DNA from: Flavobacteriales bacterium UBA7666
GTDB taxonomy: Bacteria; Bacteroidota; Bacteroidia; Flavobacteriales_D; Crocinitomicaceae
Direction of reading: 5' to 3'
DNA: 56,033 nucleotides
Assembly (NCBI GenBank): GCA_002483265.1
Contig: DLHO01000003.1
Span: 1-56,033 of the forward strand
A program made the translations under genes and the position numbers. This document shows, piece after piece, positions 17,241 through 26,774 of the stretch (position 1 is the first letter of the stretch; every line of letters begins with the position of its first letter). The notes below the pieces were generated by a model. That model was not told the DNA's origin. It saw nothing but the letters and a program-made list of their open reading frames with translations, and searched no databases.

Positions 17241-18271
17241 TATTTGCAGCCGTTGCTGTCATGTTGATCGGAGTTGCTCTGGTTTTTGGTTGGACGCCCT
17301 TAATGATCTACTTGAAGAAAACGTCAAATAGTAAAGAAGCGCGTGTAGTGATAGATAATCGCCGTTCGCTTGAAGAAATTGCCGGTGATTTGAAAAAGGC
17401 CGGAGTAATTAGCGATACGGATGCTTTTCTCTCGATGGCAAATTACAAGAAAGTAACAACGGAAAACATTGAGCCTGGAATGTATGCTTTTCCGGCTGGT
17501 ACTTCTTATCGTGACCTACTGAATTCACTAAAGAGCGGAAGTTTTGAAGTGGAAGTTGTCGTAACATTCAATAACTGTAAAACAATCCATGATTTGTGTG
17601 TGAAAGTTTCCGAATCTATTGCTGTGGATAGCAGCGAATTGGAAGATTTTATCACCAGCCCGGAAACATTGAACAAGTACGGATTTACAATCGAACAGAT
17701 TCCAGCTTTGTTTATGCCTAATTCCTATAGAATGTATTATGATACGGATAAGGAGGCATTCTTAGATCGCATGGCTAAAGAATTCAAAAATTTCTGGACT
17801 CCGGCGCATATGGCTCAATTGAAAGAGGTTGGATTAAAATCGCCTTCACAGGCAGTTACATTGGCTTCCATTGTTTATGGAGAACAGTCAAAAAATGCAT
17901 CTGAGTGGCCAATTATTGCTCGTTTGTATTTAAATCGACTGAATACAGGGATGAAGCTGCAATCCGATCCAACGTTTAAGTTTTGTTGGGGAGATCAATT
18001 AGAAGGAGTACAGCGTTTGACCTATGAACACAGAAACAAGGATTGTCCTTACAATACGTATTTATACAATGGATTGCCTCCGGGGCCAATCTCCATGCCA
18101 CCAACTGGAGTAGTTGAAGCAGTATTGAATCCGGATAATAACGATTATATCTACATGTGCGCTCAGCCAAATTATGATGGATTGCACAATTTTGCGAAAG
18201 ATTATGCTGATCATGCAAAATATGCAACTGAATTTCAGAATTGGCTAGCAGCTGAAATTGCCAATCAATAA
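17210..18271 (+). CDS. mltG: endolytic peptidoglycan transglycosylase
   Basis: 353 residues of the YceG/MltG family, which cuts nascent glycan strands and sets their length. A single N-terminal transmembrane helix (about residues 11-33) is followed by a LysM-like region (45-115) and the catalytic domain. The family motif reads ASIVYGEQSKNASEWPIIA, with Glu225 as the probable catalytic residue. Later motifs SDPTFKF, YNTYLYNGLPPGPISMP and NYDGLHNFAKDYADH match the family. The start inside the acetyltransferase gene (31-nt overlap) gives the anchor helix and is supported by it. Confidence 0.93.
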   Translation: MSGKKRNKKVVFAAVAVMLIGVALVFGWTPLMIYLKKTSNSKEARVVIDNRRSLEEIAGDLKKAGVISDTDAFLSMANYKKVTTENIEPGMYAFPAGTSYRDLLNSLKSGSFEVEVVVTFNNCKTIHDLCVKVSESIAVDSSELEDFITSPETLNKYGFTIEQIPALFMPNSYRMYYDTDKEAFLDRMAKEFKNFWTPAHMAQLKEVGLKSPSQAVTLASIVYGEQSKNASEWPIIARLYLNRLNTGMKLQSDPTFKFCWGDQLEGVQRLTYEHRNKDCPYNTYLYNGLPPGPISMPPTGVVEAVLNPDNNDYIYMCAQPNYDGLHNFAKDYADHAKYATEFQNWLAAEIANQ

Positions 18272-18274
18272 GTT

Positions 18275-19273
18275 ATGGAACGCAGATCTTTTGTTAAGCT
18301 AGGCGCTGTTGGATTAGCAGCTTCTGTAGTCTCTCCGGTTTTTTCAAAAGGAGAAAGTGCTTTGTCGGATTTATCGAAAACCGAGTATATCGGTGGTCCA
18401 AAAATGATTTCGACCTGGAGTCATGGTTTGGATGCGAATCGTGCTGGCTGGAAAAAACTGGAATCCGGAGGAACTTCTTTGGATGCAGTAGAGGAAGGAG
18501 CTAGGCAAACAGAAAGCGATGTAAAGAACAGAAGTGTTGGTATTGGCGGTATGCCCGATCGTGAAGGGCATGTGACTTTAGATGCCTGTATCATGGATTG
18601 GGAATCGAATTGTGGTTCTGTGGGTTATCTCGAAGGAATTGCGCATCCCATCTCTGTTGCGAAACACATCATGCAAAATACACCACACGTAATGATCGTT
18701 GGTGCAGGAGCAAAACAATATGCCTTGAAACACGGTTTTGAAACCATCAAGACTCCACTTCCTGAAGTGAAAAAGGAATGGGAAAAGTGGAAGAAAGAGC
18801 AGGCCGCGATTGCTAAAAAGCCTGCAATTAATCATGAGAATCACGATACGATTGGTTTGTTGGCGATTGACGCACAAGGACGGATCAGCGGGGCGTGTAC
18901 AACTTCCGGTTGGGCTTATAAACTTCCCGGTCGTTTAGGGGATTCTCCGATCATTGGTTCCGGATTGTTTGTAGATCAGGAAGTAGGTGGAGCTGTTGCA
19001 ACCGGTTTGGGAGAATCCATTATCCGAATTGCCGGAGCACATACTGTAGTGGAGTTAATGCGTCAGGGAAAAAGCCCTGAACAAGCATGTAAAGAAACAG
19101 TTGAACGTTTGATTCGTAAACACAAGGATATGACTGGTTTACAATGTGCATTTATTGCCATTAATACCAAGGGTGAAGTGGGTGGTTTTTCTGTTTATAA
19201 TGGATTTAATTATGCCTTAAAAACAGAAAAACAAGACGAATTAATTGATACTCCTTTCGACAGAAAATGGTAA
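18275..19273 (+). CDS. N4-(beta-N-acetylglucosaminyl)-L-asparaginase
   Basis: 332 residues, an Ntn-hydrolase of the glycosylasparaginase family that splits the GlcNAc-Asn bond left after protein N-glycans are trimmed. The autoprocessing site is HDTIG, with Thr192 the new N-terminal nucleophile of the beta chain. Substrate-side motifs include SVGIGGMPDREGHVTLDA and the C-terminal half GDSPIIGSGLFVDQEVGGAVATGLGE. The N-terminus MERRSFVKLGAVGLAASVVSP resembles a Tat signal, so it should act in the periplasm. It overlaps the beta-mannosidase gene by 7 nt, which fits a shared role in N-glycan breakdown. Confidence 0.93.
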   Translation: MERRSFVKLGAVGLAASVVSPVFSKGESALSDLSKTEYIGGPKMISTWSHGLDANRAGWKKLESGGTSLDAVEEGARQTESDVKNRSVGIGGMPDREGHVTLDACIMDWESNCGSVGYLEGIAHPISVAKHIMQNTPHVMIVGAGAKQYALKHGFETIKTPLPEVKKEWEKWKKEQAAIAKKPAINHENHDTIGLLAIDAQGRISGACTTSGWAYKLPGRLGDSPIIGSGLFVDQEVGGAVATGLGESIIRIAGAHTVVELMRQGKSPEQACKETVERLIRKHKDMTGLQCAFIAINTKGEVGGFSVYNGFNYALKTEKQDELIDTPFDRKW

Positions 19274-21744
19274 AAATTGGATTGGTTATCGGTTTGATTT
19301 CTTTGGCAACTCACGCTATGGGGCAGATGAATTTATCCTGGAAAGTACAACATCCGATTTCTAAAGCATGGATTCTTTTTGGGGAAAAAGGATCTGTTCA
19401 GGAAGCACTGATAGCTGTAAATGAACTTCCGGATCCATTTGTGGGAATGAATGAAGATAAGTTTACCTGGATTGAGAATCATCAATGGGTACTTGAGTCT
19501 GAATTTCTTCTAACATCATCTGATCTTACTCAATTTGTGGAACTTGATTTCCCAAGTATCGATACCTATGCTTCCATCTATTTGAATGGAAAATTGGTTG
19601 CGGAAACCAATAATTCGTTTATTCATTACCGCTTTGATGTTCGCGATCAAATGATTTTAGGAAAGAATAAACTGAAAGTGGTTTTCACACCTCCAATCAT
19701 GTATCAAAAAAAAAGGTTGGATCAAGTGGGAGTGACGCTTCCGGCTCCAAACGATGTGGGGAAAACAAAGGTGGCGCCACACTGCAGAAAGCCTCAGTAT
19801 CAGTTTGGTTGGGATTGGTCCTTGAGAATGCTTACCATGGGTTTCTGGGAACCAGTAAAAGTGGATGTTTACTCTTCGAATAAAGTACTTACAAATTATT
19901 CCAATACCTTAGAAGTAAGCGATGAAAAGGCTGTTTCCGAGTTTACCATGCTACTCGCAAAAGAAAGTTCAGAATCTTTTACCTGGAAAAGTAACTTGTT
20001 TGGCGATCAAATATTGAAAAGTGAGAATAAGCATTTAAAACGCAGGGAAACTATTTTAAATCCGAAATTGTGGTGGCCAAGAGGGCAGGGAGAAGCCTTT
20101 TTATATAATGATCATTGGGTTTTGCAAAATGAAAAAGGCGATATCGTTTTTGAAAAAGATGTGCGTTTTGGTCTGAAAAAGGTAGAATTGATTCAGGAAA
20201 AAGATCAGTGGGGAATCTCATTTCAACTAAAAGTAAATAACCGACCTGTTTTTTGCAAAGGAGCAGATTACATTCCGGACGATATTTTCCCCGCACGAAT
20301 TACCGATGAAAAACTCAAGAATTCGGTAAAAACCATGTTGGATTGTAATTTCAATATGGTTCGGATTTGGGGAGGAGGATTTTATCCCAGAGAATCATTT
20401 TTAGAGGCTTGTGATGAAGGTGGCTTAATGGTTTGGGAGGATTTTATGTTTGCCTGTGCTATGTATCCGGGAACTGACGAATTTTTAGCTGCTGTGAAAG
20501 CAGAATTGGATCAGCAAATTCCCAGATTGGCTTCACACGCCTCTTTGACCTTGTTTAACGGGAATAATGAAGTAGATGTGGCCTGGAAAAACTGGGGTTT
20601 TCAAAAAGATTACAACCTATCGAAGAAAGATGAGGTATTGATCAATTCCTATTATCAGAAACTCTTCAAAGAATTGATTCCGCAAACGCTGAAAACGTTT
20701 ACCAAAATTCCTTACGAACACACTTCTCCATTGAGTAACTGGGGAAATGATAGTTTCTACAATGATGGAACGCAGCATTATTGGGGAGTTTGGCACGGAT
20801 CAGATCCAATTGAGGATTTCGGGAGGAAATCCGGGCGGTTCAATGCAGAATATGGCTTTCAATCTTTCCCCGAACTGGCAACGTTATCTACATTTAGTAA
20901 ACCAACTGATTGGAAACTGGATAGCCCTTTGATGAAATTGCGTCAGAAAAGCTATGTCGGGAATAATATGATCGCAAAACATTCTGATCTGCTTTATGGA
21001 AAAACGGCAGATTTTCAGCGTTTCGTTTATTTTTCACAACTCACTCAAGCCAAAGCGGTAAGCATTGCAGTAATTGCTCATAGAACCACTTATCCGCGTT
21101 GTGCCGGAACACTATATTGGCAGTTCAATGATTGCTGGCCTGCGCCAACCTGGAGCAGCATGGATTATTACGGAAGATGGAAAGCCTTGCAGTATCAAGT
21201 GAAAAACGATTTTAAGGACGTGACAATTGCAGAGCGGATTGATACGCTTGGCAAAGAAAAATATGTGCTAATTTCAGATATTCCGACCGGATTCTTATGC
21301 GAGATTGAAGCTCAGGTAACGGATTTTCAAGGAAAAATTTTGGATAATTTCAAATGTCATCAGGCAATTGCCTATCCACATGCTGTAGAATTGTTTCCTC
21401 AGGAATTGAAAAAATACCAGAGAGGAGACTTTGCAGTAAATTTTAAATGGAAAGACGAAACAGGAAAAACATGTGAGCGCTTGTTCGTTCATGAATTGTT
21501 TCCAGGAAAACCGGTGATTGGTGTAGAGCCGGTTGTTACTGTTGAATCTTTGGATTTTTCAAGCGGAAAAGGAGTTGTAATCATTGAAAATGAAACCATT
21601 TTACAGGATTTTTGGTTTACCTCCAAGGAAGGAAAGGTATTGATGGATCAAAACTTTATTCATTTACTTCCCGGTAAACATCACATGGTGTTTACGTTTG
21701 AAGGGAAATTGACCAAGGATAGTTTCTTCTGGTTTTACAGATGA
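19267..21744 (+). CDS. GH2 beta-mannosidase
   Basis: 825 residues with a signal peptide (cleavage near MGQ, residue 20). The GH2 layout is a sugar-binding jelly-roll (about 25-200), an immunoglobulin-like domain, the TIM barrel (about 320-620) and C-terminal beta domains. The acid/base is Glu435 in NGNNEVDVAW, and the nucleophile is Glu528 in RFNAEYGFQSFPE, the pattern of beta-mannosidases rather than beta-galactosidases. It would release the single beta-1,4-linked mannose of the N-glycan core. The ATG lies within the stop of the asparaginase gene (ATGGTAA). Confidence 0.93.
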   Translation: MVKIGLVIGLISLATHAMGQMNLSWKVQHPISKAWILFGEKGSVQEALIAVNELPDPFVGMNEDKFTWIENHQWVLESEFLLTSSDLTQFVELDFPSIDTYASIYLNGKLVAETNNSFIHYRFDVRDQMILGKNKLKVVFTPPIMYQKKRLDQVGVTLPAPNDVGKTKVAPHCRKPQYQFGWDWSLRMLTMGFWEPVKVDVYSSNKVLTNYSNTLEVSDEKAVSEFTMLLAKESSESFTWKSNLFGDQILKSENKHLKRRETILNPKLWWPRGQGEAFLYNDHWVLQNEKGDIVFEKDVRFGLKKVELIQEKDQWGISFQLKVNNRPVFCKGADYIPDDIFPARITDEKLKNSVKTMLDCNFNMVRIWGGGFYPRESFLEACDEGGLMVWEDFMFACAMYPGTDEFLAAVKAELDQQIPRLASHASLTLFNGNNEVDVAWKNWGFQKDYNLSKKDEVLINSYYQKLFKELIPQTLKTFTKIPYEHTSPLSNWGNDSFYNDGTQHYWGVWHGSDPIEDFGRKSGRFNAEYGFQSFPELATLSTFSKPTDWKLDSPLMKLRQKSYVGNNMIAKHSDLLYGKTADFQRFVYFSQLTQAKAVSIAVIAHRTTYPRCAGTLYWQFNDCWPAPTWSSMDYYGRWKALQYQVKNDFKDVTIAERIDTLGKEKYVLISDIPTGFLCEIEAQVTDFQGKILDNFKCHQAIAYPHAVELFPQELKKYQRGDFAVNFKWKDETGKTCERLFVHELFPGKPVIGVEPVVTVESLDFSSGKGVVIIENETILQDFWFTSKEGKVLMDQNFIHLLPGKHHMVFTFEGKLTKDSFFWFYR

Positions 21745-21786
21745 TACGAATCATGTTCATTTGAAGTAACTTTCTGAATATAATAG

Positions 21787-21831
21787 AGGATGATAACTTC
21801 ATTGATGCAAATCATAAATTATCATCCTTTG
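21787..21831. terminator. hairpin between convergent genes
   Basis: AGGATGATAA (21787-21796) pairs with TTATCATCCT (21819-21828), with a 22-nt loop and a short T run. It probably ends the beta-mannosidase transcript. Confidence 0.55.
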
Positions 21832-21859
21832 AAAGACCTTGTTATGAAACCAAATCGGT

Positions 21860-24103
21860 TTAATTCATTATTTTTTTCGATGATCCGTCAGTGTATTGGA
21901 TAATGCGGGGTCCGGTGTATGATTCATTGACTTCTTGCCCTATCATATTTACGATACGTATAATTTCCTTTTCCTGCTCTTTATTGTTGACAGAAATCAC
22001 ATCATAGGTTCTACCTTCTCCATTAAAGTCAAACTGAGTTAATCGATAGTAGTTTATTCCTTTCCTAAATGAATAATCTTCAAAATGATATTGAATTTCA
22101 GTTAAAGAATTGCCAGCTCCTTCTTTGAAATGAATTAGCTCCCAATTGACGCCGTCAAAACTTCTTTCAACCACGAAATGACTATTGTTGGTTTCACTCA
22201 TTGTTGACCAATTGACCAGATTGTATTCACCTTTCGGAATCACATTGAAATTTCCTAAACTAATACCTAATGGACAAGGATTGACTGTAACCGTTACCTG
22301 ATCCTGGATTGCATTGGTTACACATGAATTAAAATCACTTGCTTCAACAGTAAATGTGTATGTTCCCGGAGACAACGTCCCAAAGTTTACACTGTTTCCG
22401 GAAACCGGTCCACCAGATGAAGTTCCGGCCCAGGTCCAGGTCCAGTCAACATTGGCACTACCGTTCAGATTTGTTACAGAAACCGATCCTGGAGTGTTAC
22501 AAGGTAAAACCATATCGGGAGAAGCTTGAGCAACCGGTAGCTGCACTCCGATTCCTGCGGTAAGTGTGTAGTTACATACAGATCCGCCGTGGCCGTCAAT
22601 CATAATGTAATACGTTTGTCCTGCAACCATTCCTTGTGCATTGATGATTCCTGATCCGGCAAAACCGGTATTGACATTTGTATAATCGAAACCTCCGTTA
22701 ATTGACGCCGGTGAAAGCCATGTAAAACCTTCCGTTGCACTCACTGAATAAACACCAATCTGAATATAACAGGAGGAACTTGACGTTGCAACGTTAAACG
22801 ATGCAGTCGGTCCATCAGCCACAAACATCAGCCAGGAATTGTTTTCCAATGAACCATTGAAAACAGAAGTTTGCCCGATATTAGGTATGTCTACACCATA
22901 AAATCCTGACGTTACGCCACAATACTGACTAAAATCACAAATCATGGTAGCTGCATCAAAATTATCTGCGGCAACCGGGTTGGCACTACAGGGTGAAGGA
23001 GGTGTTTCACAAGTAATAGCTCCGTCAAATCCTGCTGAAACACCCGTTCCATTGGATATAAATTGCAAGGTCATACACTGACTCAATCCACTGATGGTGA
23101 GACCGGGTGTAATGAAATTGTTTGTTCCATTATCGGTATTTATAGCATCATAAATTAACGATCCGCTTGTATTGCTTCCGTTATAGACATTTAGGACATC
23201 CCCGGCGGTTAAATTGAAATTATTAAATAGAATCTGAGGAACCTGAGCAGGATTCGAAGCACAAATGGTGGTAGTGTAGTTTTGGTTATTGCTATAATTT
23301 GATGTATATCCCGGATCATAAATGGTTTGCCCGCAAGCGTTAGAAACGGTAATGGGATTCCCAACCCCGGAGCCCATAATAACGTGGTTTTGATTGTAGC
23401 AAAGTGCTTGTAAAGCAAATCCGGTACTAACTCCGGCTCCATCGGAAATAAATTGGATGGTAACACAAGTGCTGTTTGAAAAGATGGTAGGAGTGGAGCC
23501 GTTTTGCGCAGAAGTTAATGTAGATAATAGGGTGCCTCCCGTTCCTGTTCCCTGATAAATATTGATAACATCTCCGGCAACTAATCCAATCGATGATAAA
23601 ACAAGTCTAACAAATTGCGCTGAGCCACTGCAGAATGTAACTGTATTGTTTTGATTGTTCGCATAATTCCCTGTGCCACCATCGTCTTGAAGCAACATGC
23701 CGCAAGCATTGTTAATGGTTGTTCCATTTGCAGTTCCAATATTAATGGCATCACTTACGGTAATGGTTTGACAGCTTTGATTATTTCCATTGGAGTTTGT
23801 AACGGTCAAACAAGTCGTAAAAGTACCAGCAGTAGGATAGGTAACACAAGGTGGGTTTGCTGTTCCTGCTGTTGTACCGGTGTAATTTGCAGCCGCTCCT
23901 CCAAATGTCCAGGCATAACTATTTATTCCAGTACCTGTAGCTGTACTGGTGTAGCAAACTGTACTACCAGGAGTTACGGTTGTTCCGGGTGAAACAGTAA
24001 AACTAGACGTTGGCGCACCTGCTTTAACACTTGTTGTTAATAGTATTAAAAAGAATAAACCAAAAATGTCTTTCATGTATTTCATGCTTTTGATATTTTT
24101 CAT
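21860..24103 (-). CDS. large T9SS-secreted protein with PKD and CUB-like domains
   Basis: 747 residues. Signal peptide (about 10-28), a PKD domain (about 33-115, TPGSTVCYTSTATG and YAWTFGG), then two similar CUB-like modules (about 125-235 and 245-365; each has NNACGxxxxDxGxxxNYxNNQN and a later TLQFISNGTGVSxGF-type strand). A third beta-rich module (about 370-535), a second PKD-like domain (about 545-635) and a C-terminal region follow. The last part (VVERSFDGVNWE, YYRLTQFDFNGE, then IVNMIGQEVNESYTGPRII) is a type A T9SS sorting domain. It should be exported and surface-attached or released. It is coupled by an ATGA overlap to lnt. Confidence 0.88.
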   Translation of the reverse strand: MKNIKSMKYMKDIFGLFFLILLTTSVKAGAPTSSFTVSPGTTVTPGSTVCYTSTATGTGINSYAWTFGGAAANYTGTTAGTANPPCVTYPTAGTFTTCLTVTNSNGNNQSCQTITVSDAINIGTANGTTINNACGMLLQDDGGTGNYANNQNNTVTFCSGSAQFVRLVLSSIGLVAGDVINIYQGTGTGGTLLSTLTSAQNGSTPTIFSNSTCVTIQFISDGAGVSTGFALQALCYNQNHVIMGSGVGNPITVSNACGQTIYDPGYTSNYSNNQNYTTTICASNPAQVPQILFNNFNLTAGDVLNVYNGSNTSGSLIYDAINTDNGTNNFITPGLTISGLSQCMTLQFISNGTGVSAGFDGAITCETPPSPCSANPVAADNFDAATMICDFSQYCGVTSGFYGVDIPNIGQTSVFNGSLENNSWLMFVADGPTASFNVATSSSSCYIQIGVYSVSATEGFTWLSPASINGGFDYTNVNTGFAGSGIINAQGMVAGQTYYIMIDGHGGSVCNYTLTAGIGVQLPVAQASPDMVLPCNTPGSVSVTNLNGSANVDWTWTWAGTSSGGPVSGNSVNFGTLSPGTYTFTVEASDFNSCVTNAIQDQVTVTVNPCPLGISLGNFNVIPKGEYNLVNWSTMSETNNSHFVVERSFDGVNWELIHFKEGAGNSLTEIQYHFEDYSFRKGINYYRLTQFDFNGEGRTYDVISVNNKEQEKEIIRIVNMIGQEVNESYTGPRIIQYTDGSSKKIMN

Positions 24104-25656
24104 GATTTTCGGATTAATTTAGACATCAATAAAATGAGAGTTGTACTAATTACAATAGTGTTTAGTGCTGTTGCAATCGAACTATAAATGGATGCAGATT
24201 GATTACAATCAATTTTTACTTTCTTAAAAATGGGTTTATCAAAACCGACCTTATCAATTATTTGTCCTTTTGAGTTGATGTACCCTGAGTAACCGCAATT
24301 CGCAACTTTTACAATTGCTTTTCCGGATTCTATGGCTTTAGCAGTCATGTAATCAAAATATTGTTCTTTACCTAAATGCTGATGATTCCATGATTCATTC
24401 GCTAAAACCACTATAAAATCGGCTTTGTTTTGTTTGATTATCATGTTGGAAAAGAACGATTCAAAGCACATTAATCCGTAAATAGTATTTCCGTTTGCTG
24501 TAGTGAATGGTTCCTCGACTCCATGTTTATAGGGTGATAAATAGGTCGGTATAGTTGTTTTGCTTAACCAGTTTTTGGTAAACATCAATATTTTTGGATA
24601 AGGAATAACTTCATGAAAAGGAACGTATTTTTCCTTAGAGCGTACCGAATAGTTCCCCAACTTACTTCTGAAAACCACACAGTTGTGAGTTTCATAATTT
24701 ATTTTCGAATTCGCATCATATCGCACACTATATGGTAATTGATCTTGAGAATTATCGTAAATAGAGAACATGTGTGCCCCAAATAAAATTTCTTTACCCG
24801 GACAAAGTGAATCGATTGGATTAGGAATAGAATCGTTATTCAAATTTTCTATCCATCCGCCGTTTACAATAGTGGATTCTGAAAACAGCACGATATTTAC
24901 ATCCTTTAAATTTTTCCCCTTTAGTATTTTCTTGTACTGATTGATTAGTAAGGAAGTATTTTCTGAATTCTCTTTCTTAAAATGTTCGAAATTACCGAGT
25001 GCTATTCCCGCTGTGATTGTTTTATCTCGTTCAAGTGGTAATGAATAACTAATAATCGAACCTAGAATTGGTAAAAGAAGAAGCGCGAGTAAAGCAATTT
25101 CTCTTTTAAAGTTTGTTTTACTCCTTGTTTTTAAAATGATTAGAAAAACGATAACATTTAAACTAAGGATGTGTTGTGCACCACCTAGTACCCCCCAAAT
25201 GGAGTAATGTTGGATGAGATTTGGGAACATGCATAAGCTATTTCCCAGTAGTAACAATGGAGAGTTCAATCCCCAGTTCATCTGGAGAATTTCCATAGAT
25301 GACCAGGAAAAAATAAGGAATAGATACCGATGTGTATTTTTTGTGAATAAGCTAAATAAGGAGACGACCAGTGATAATGGTAAGAAACTTACAATAATTG
25401 CAATGTAAACGTTGTTGTTGTATTCTCCCCAAGCATTGTATGATACCAAAAATCCGTATGAAAATAAAACAAGGAAAAACCCTAAGAAGGTAAGTAGGTA
25501 TTTTTTAAATCTTGATTTCGTAAGAATTCGTCTTTCGTAGAAGAATAGTGGAATAAAAGCAAGATAAATGGACGGCCCGCCCAGATATGGAGGCCATGAA
25601 ATGGTAAGCAGAGTGATTGATAAACCAAGAAGAACTATTTTTTTTACAAACTCCAT
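24100..25656 (-). CDS. lnt: apolipoprotein N-acyltransferase
   Basis: 518 residues. About six N-terminal membrane helices (residues 7-205) precede a nitrilase-like periplasmic domain, and one helix closes the protein. The expected catalytic residues are present: Glu260 (LFSEST), Lys343 (REKYVPFHEV-type motif, here KEKYVPFHE) and Cys397 (GLMCFES). It attaches the third acyl chain to mature lipoproteins in the inner membrane. The sequence is divergent, so a specialised or second Lnt-like enzyme is possible. Its start overlaps the stop of the small upstream gene by one base (TAATG), and its end overlaps the next gene by four. Confidence 0.88.
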   Translation of the reverse strand: MEFVKKIVLLGLSITLLTISWPPYLGGPSIYLAFIPLFFYERRILTKSRFKKYLLTFLGFFLVLFSYGFLVSYNAWGEYNNNVYIAIIVSFLPLSLVVSLFSLFTKNTHRYLFLIFSWSSMEILQMNWGLNSPLLLLGNSLCMFPNLIQHYSIWGVLGGAQHILSLNVIVFLIILKTRSKTNFKREIALLALLLLPILGSIISYSLPLERDKTITAGIALGNFEHFKKENSENTSLLINQYKKILKGKNLKDVNIVLFSESTIVNGGWIENLNNDSIPNPIDSLCPGKEILFGAHMFSIYDNSQDQLPYSVRYDANSKINYETHNCVVFRSKLGNYSVRSKEKYVPFHEVIPYPKILMFTKNWLSKTTIPTYLSPYKHGVEEPFTTANGNTIYGLMCFESFFSNMIIKQNKADFIVVLANESWNHQHLGKEQYFDYMTAKAIESGKAIVKVANCGYSGYINSKGQIIDKVGFDKPIFKKVKIDCNQSASIYSSIATALNTIVISTTLILLMSKLIRKS

Positions 25657-26024
25657 TACTGAATACGCGTAAACTCAAGGGTATGAGTAGATTGATCGTT
25701 GTTATTTATCAAAATTTTAACCCCCGTTTCTAATGGTTCATAATAGGAGAAATTAATAGTGGATTGTATTAAAGCATTGACTTCTGAATAAACCGGAACA
25801 AGGCTAAATACATTGTCAGCATTTCTAATAAAATCACCCTTACTTAGTAATGTGCCAGCACTATCAAATTCTTTATAGGTATGCTGATTTAGAGATATTT
25901 CTAATTGATAGACATGGGAATTAACTATTGTTTGAAATAATCCTTCTGTTTCAATTGGTGCCGAAGTTTGTCCGAATGCAGAATGAACATTTAACCAGAT
26001 AAGAGCCAGTATCAGTTTTTTCAT
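25656..26024 (-). CDS. small exported protein upstream of lnt
   Basis: 122 residues. Signal peptide MKKLILALIWLNVHSAFGQ, then a beta-rich mature part of about 100 residues with no cysteines after the signal. No family is recognised. It is the first gene of a three-gene minus-strand operon. A TATATTTG -7 element at 26069-26062 (minus) gives a leader of about 30 nt. The TAATG junction with lnt indicates translational coupling. Confidence 0.75.
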   Translation of the reverse strand: MKKLILALIWLNVHSAFGQTSAPIETEGLFQTIVNSHVYQLEISLNQHTYKEFDSAGTLLSKGDFIRNADNVFSLVPVYSEVNALIQSTINFSYYEPLETGVKILINNNDQSTHTLEFTRIQ

Positions 26025-26090
26025 AGGTGTAGTAGTATTAAATTTGTAAAATTCAATTTTTCAAATATATGTAAACCAGACAATTATGTT

Positions 26091-26108
26091 TGAGGTGCCA
26101 GCACCTCA
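26091..26108. repeat. 18-bp intergenic palindrome
   Basis: TGAGGTGC and GCACCTCA separated by CA. It lies in the divergent gap between the small exported protein and marR. The rest of that gap (26109-26229) shows nothing clear. Confidence 0.65.
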
Positions 26109-26229
26109 ATCGATTTAGTATATTATTGGAACATCTTAAATTTCACACCTATGATGTTCAGCATCAATGAATGAATTGTTAAAACATTGCAAAAATGAGT
26201 GAGTAATCCATAAAACTCAACAATTCATT

Positions 26230-26259
26230 TTGTTTATATTACCATGGTATTTATATTTG
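26230..26259 (+). promoter_or_regulatory. marR promoter with internal operator-like dyad
   Basis: TTG at 26230-26232, a 19-nt spacer and TATATTTG at 26252-26259. Inside the spacer is the perfect 10-bp dyad TACCATGGTA (26240-26249). A repressor bound there would block polymerase, so autoregulation by the MarR protein is plausible. The ATG starts 4 nt after the -7 element. Confidence 0.65.
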
Positions 26260-26263
26260 CAGT

Positions 26264-26707
26264 ATGGAAATAGGGAAAGTCATCCAATCGAAATTTAGAA
26301 ACTCTAAGCACAAAGCTGTGGTGAATCTTCGTTACACATCGAATTATCTGGGGAATATTCAAAATAACTACATGGCAAAATTTGATTTGTCCATGCCTCA
26401 ATTTAACATTTTGAGAATTCTTCGTGGAGCTAATAATACAATCAGTGTCAATTCTGTGAAAGACAGAATGGTAGAAAAGTCACCCAATACTACACGATTG
26501 ATGGATAAGTTGATCGATAAAGGATTGATGGAGCGTGTTCGTTGCGAATCTGACCGAAGAGTCGTGTACGTTTCCATTACGGAGGCCGGATTAAAAATTC
26601 TAAAACAAATCGATGATGATCAACAATCAGATCTTGATTTTACTGGAAACTTGACGGAAGAAGAGGCAGAGGTATTGAGTAATCTGTTAGATAAACTTCG
26701 CGGTTAA
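26264..26707 (+). CDS. MarR-family transcriptional regulator
   Basis: 147 residues with a winged helix-turn-helix. The dimerisation helices flank a DNA-binding core with MPQFNILRILRGANNTISVNSVKDRM and VEKSPNTTRLMDKLIDKGLMERVRCESDRRVVYVSITEAGLKIL, the DRR wing being a family hallmark. It probably represses its own promoter through the dyad in the promoter spacer and may also act on the receptor gene downstream (107 nt away, own promoter). The ligand is unknown. Confidence 0.92.
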   Translation: MEIGKVIQSKFRNSKHKAVVNLRYTSNYLGNIQNNYMAKFDLSMPQFNILRILRGANNTISVNSVKDRMVEKSPNTTRLMDKLIDKGLMERVRCESDRRVVYVSITEAGLKILKQIDDDQQSDLDFTGNLTEEEAEVLSNLLDKLRG

Positions 26708-26752
26708 TTAGAATTGCGAATTCGAGTTCTTAATAACTTTTAATCACAAAGA

Positions 26753-26774
26753 TGACTGAGCGGAGTTGAAGTCA
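26753..26774. repeat. TGACTGAGC-type intergenic repeat, copy 1
   Basis: A 22-bp element with ends TGACT and AGTCA around GAGCGGAGTTGA. It matches 31264-31285 at most positions and overlaps the -33 part of the next promoter. Confidence 0.6.

Noticed and set aside
22314..22529. Plus-strand short frames within the PKD/CUB gene
   Set aside because: Shadows of a Thr/Gly/Asn-rich coding sequence, without start context.
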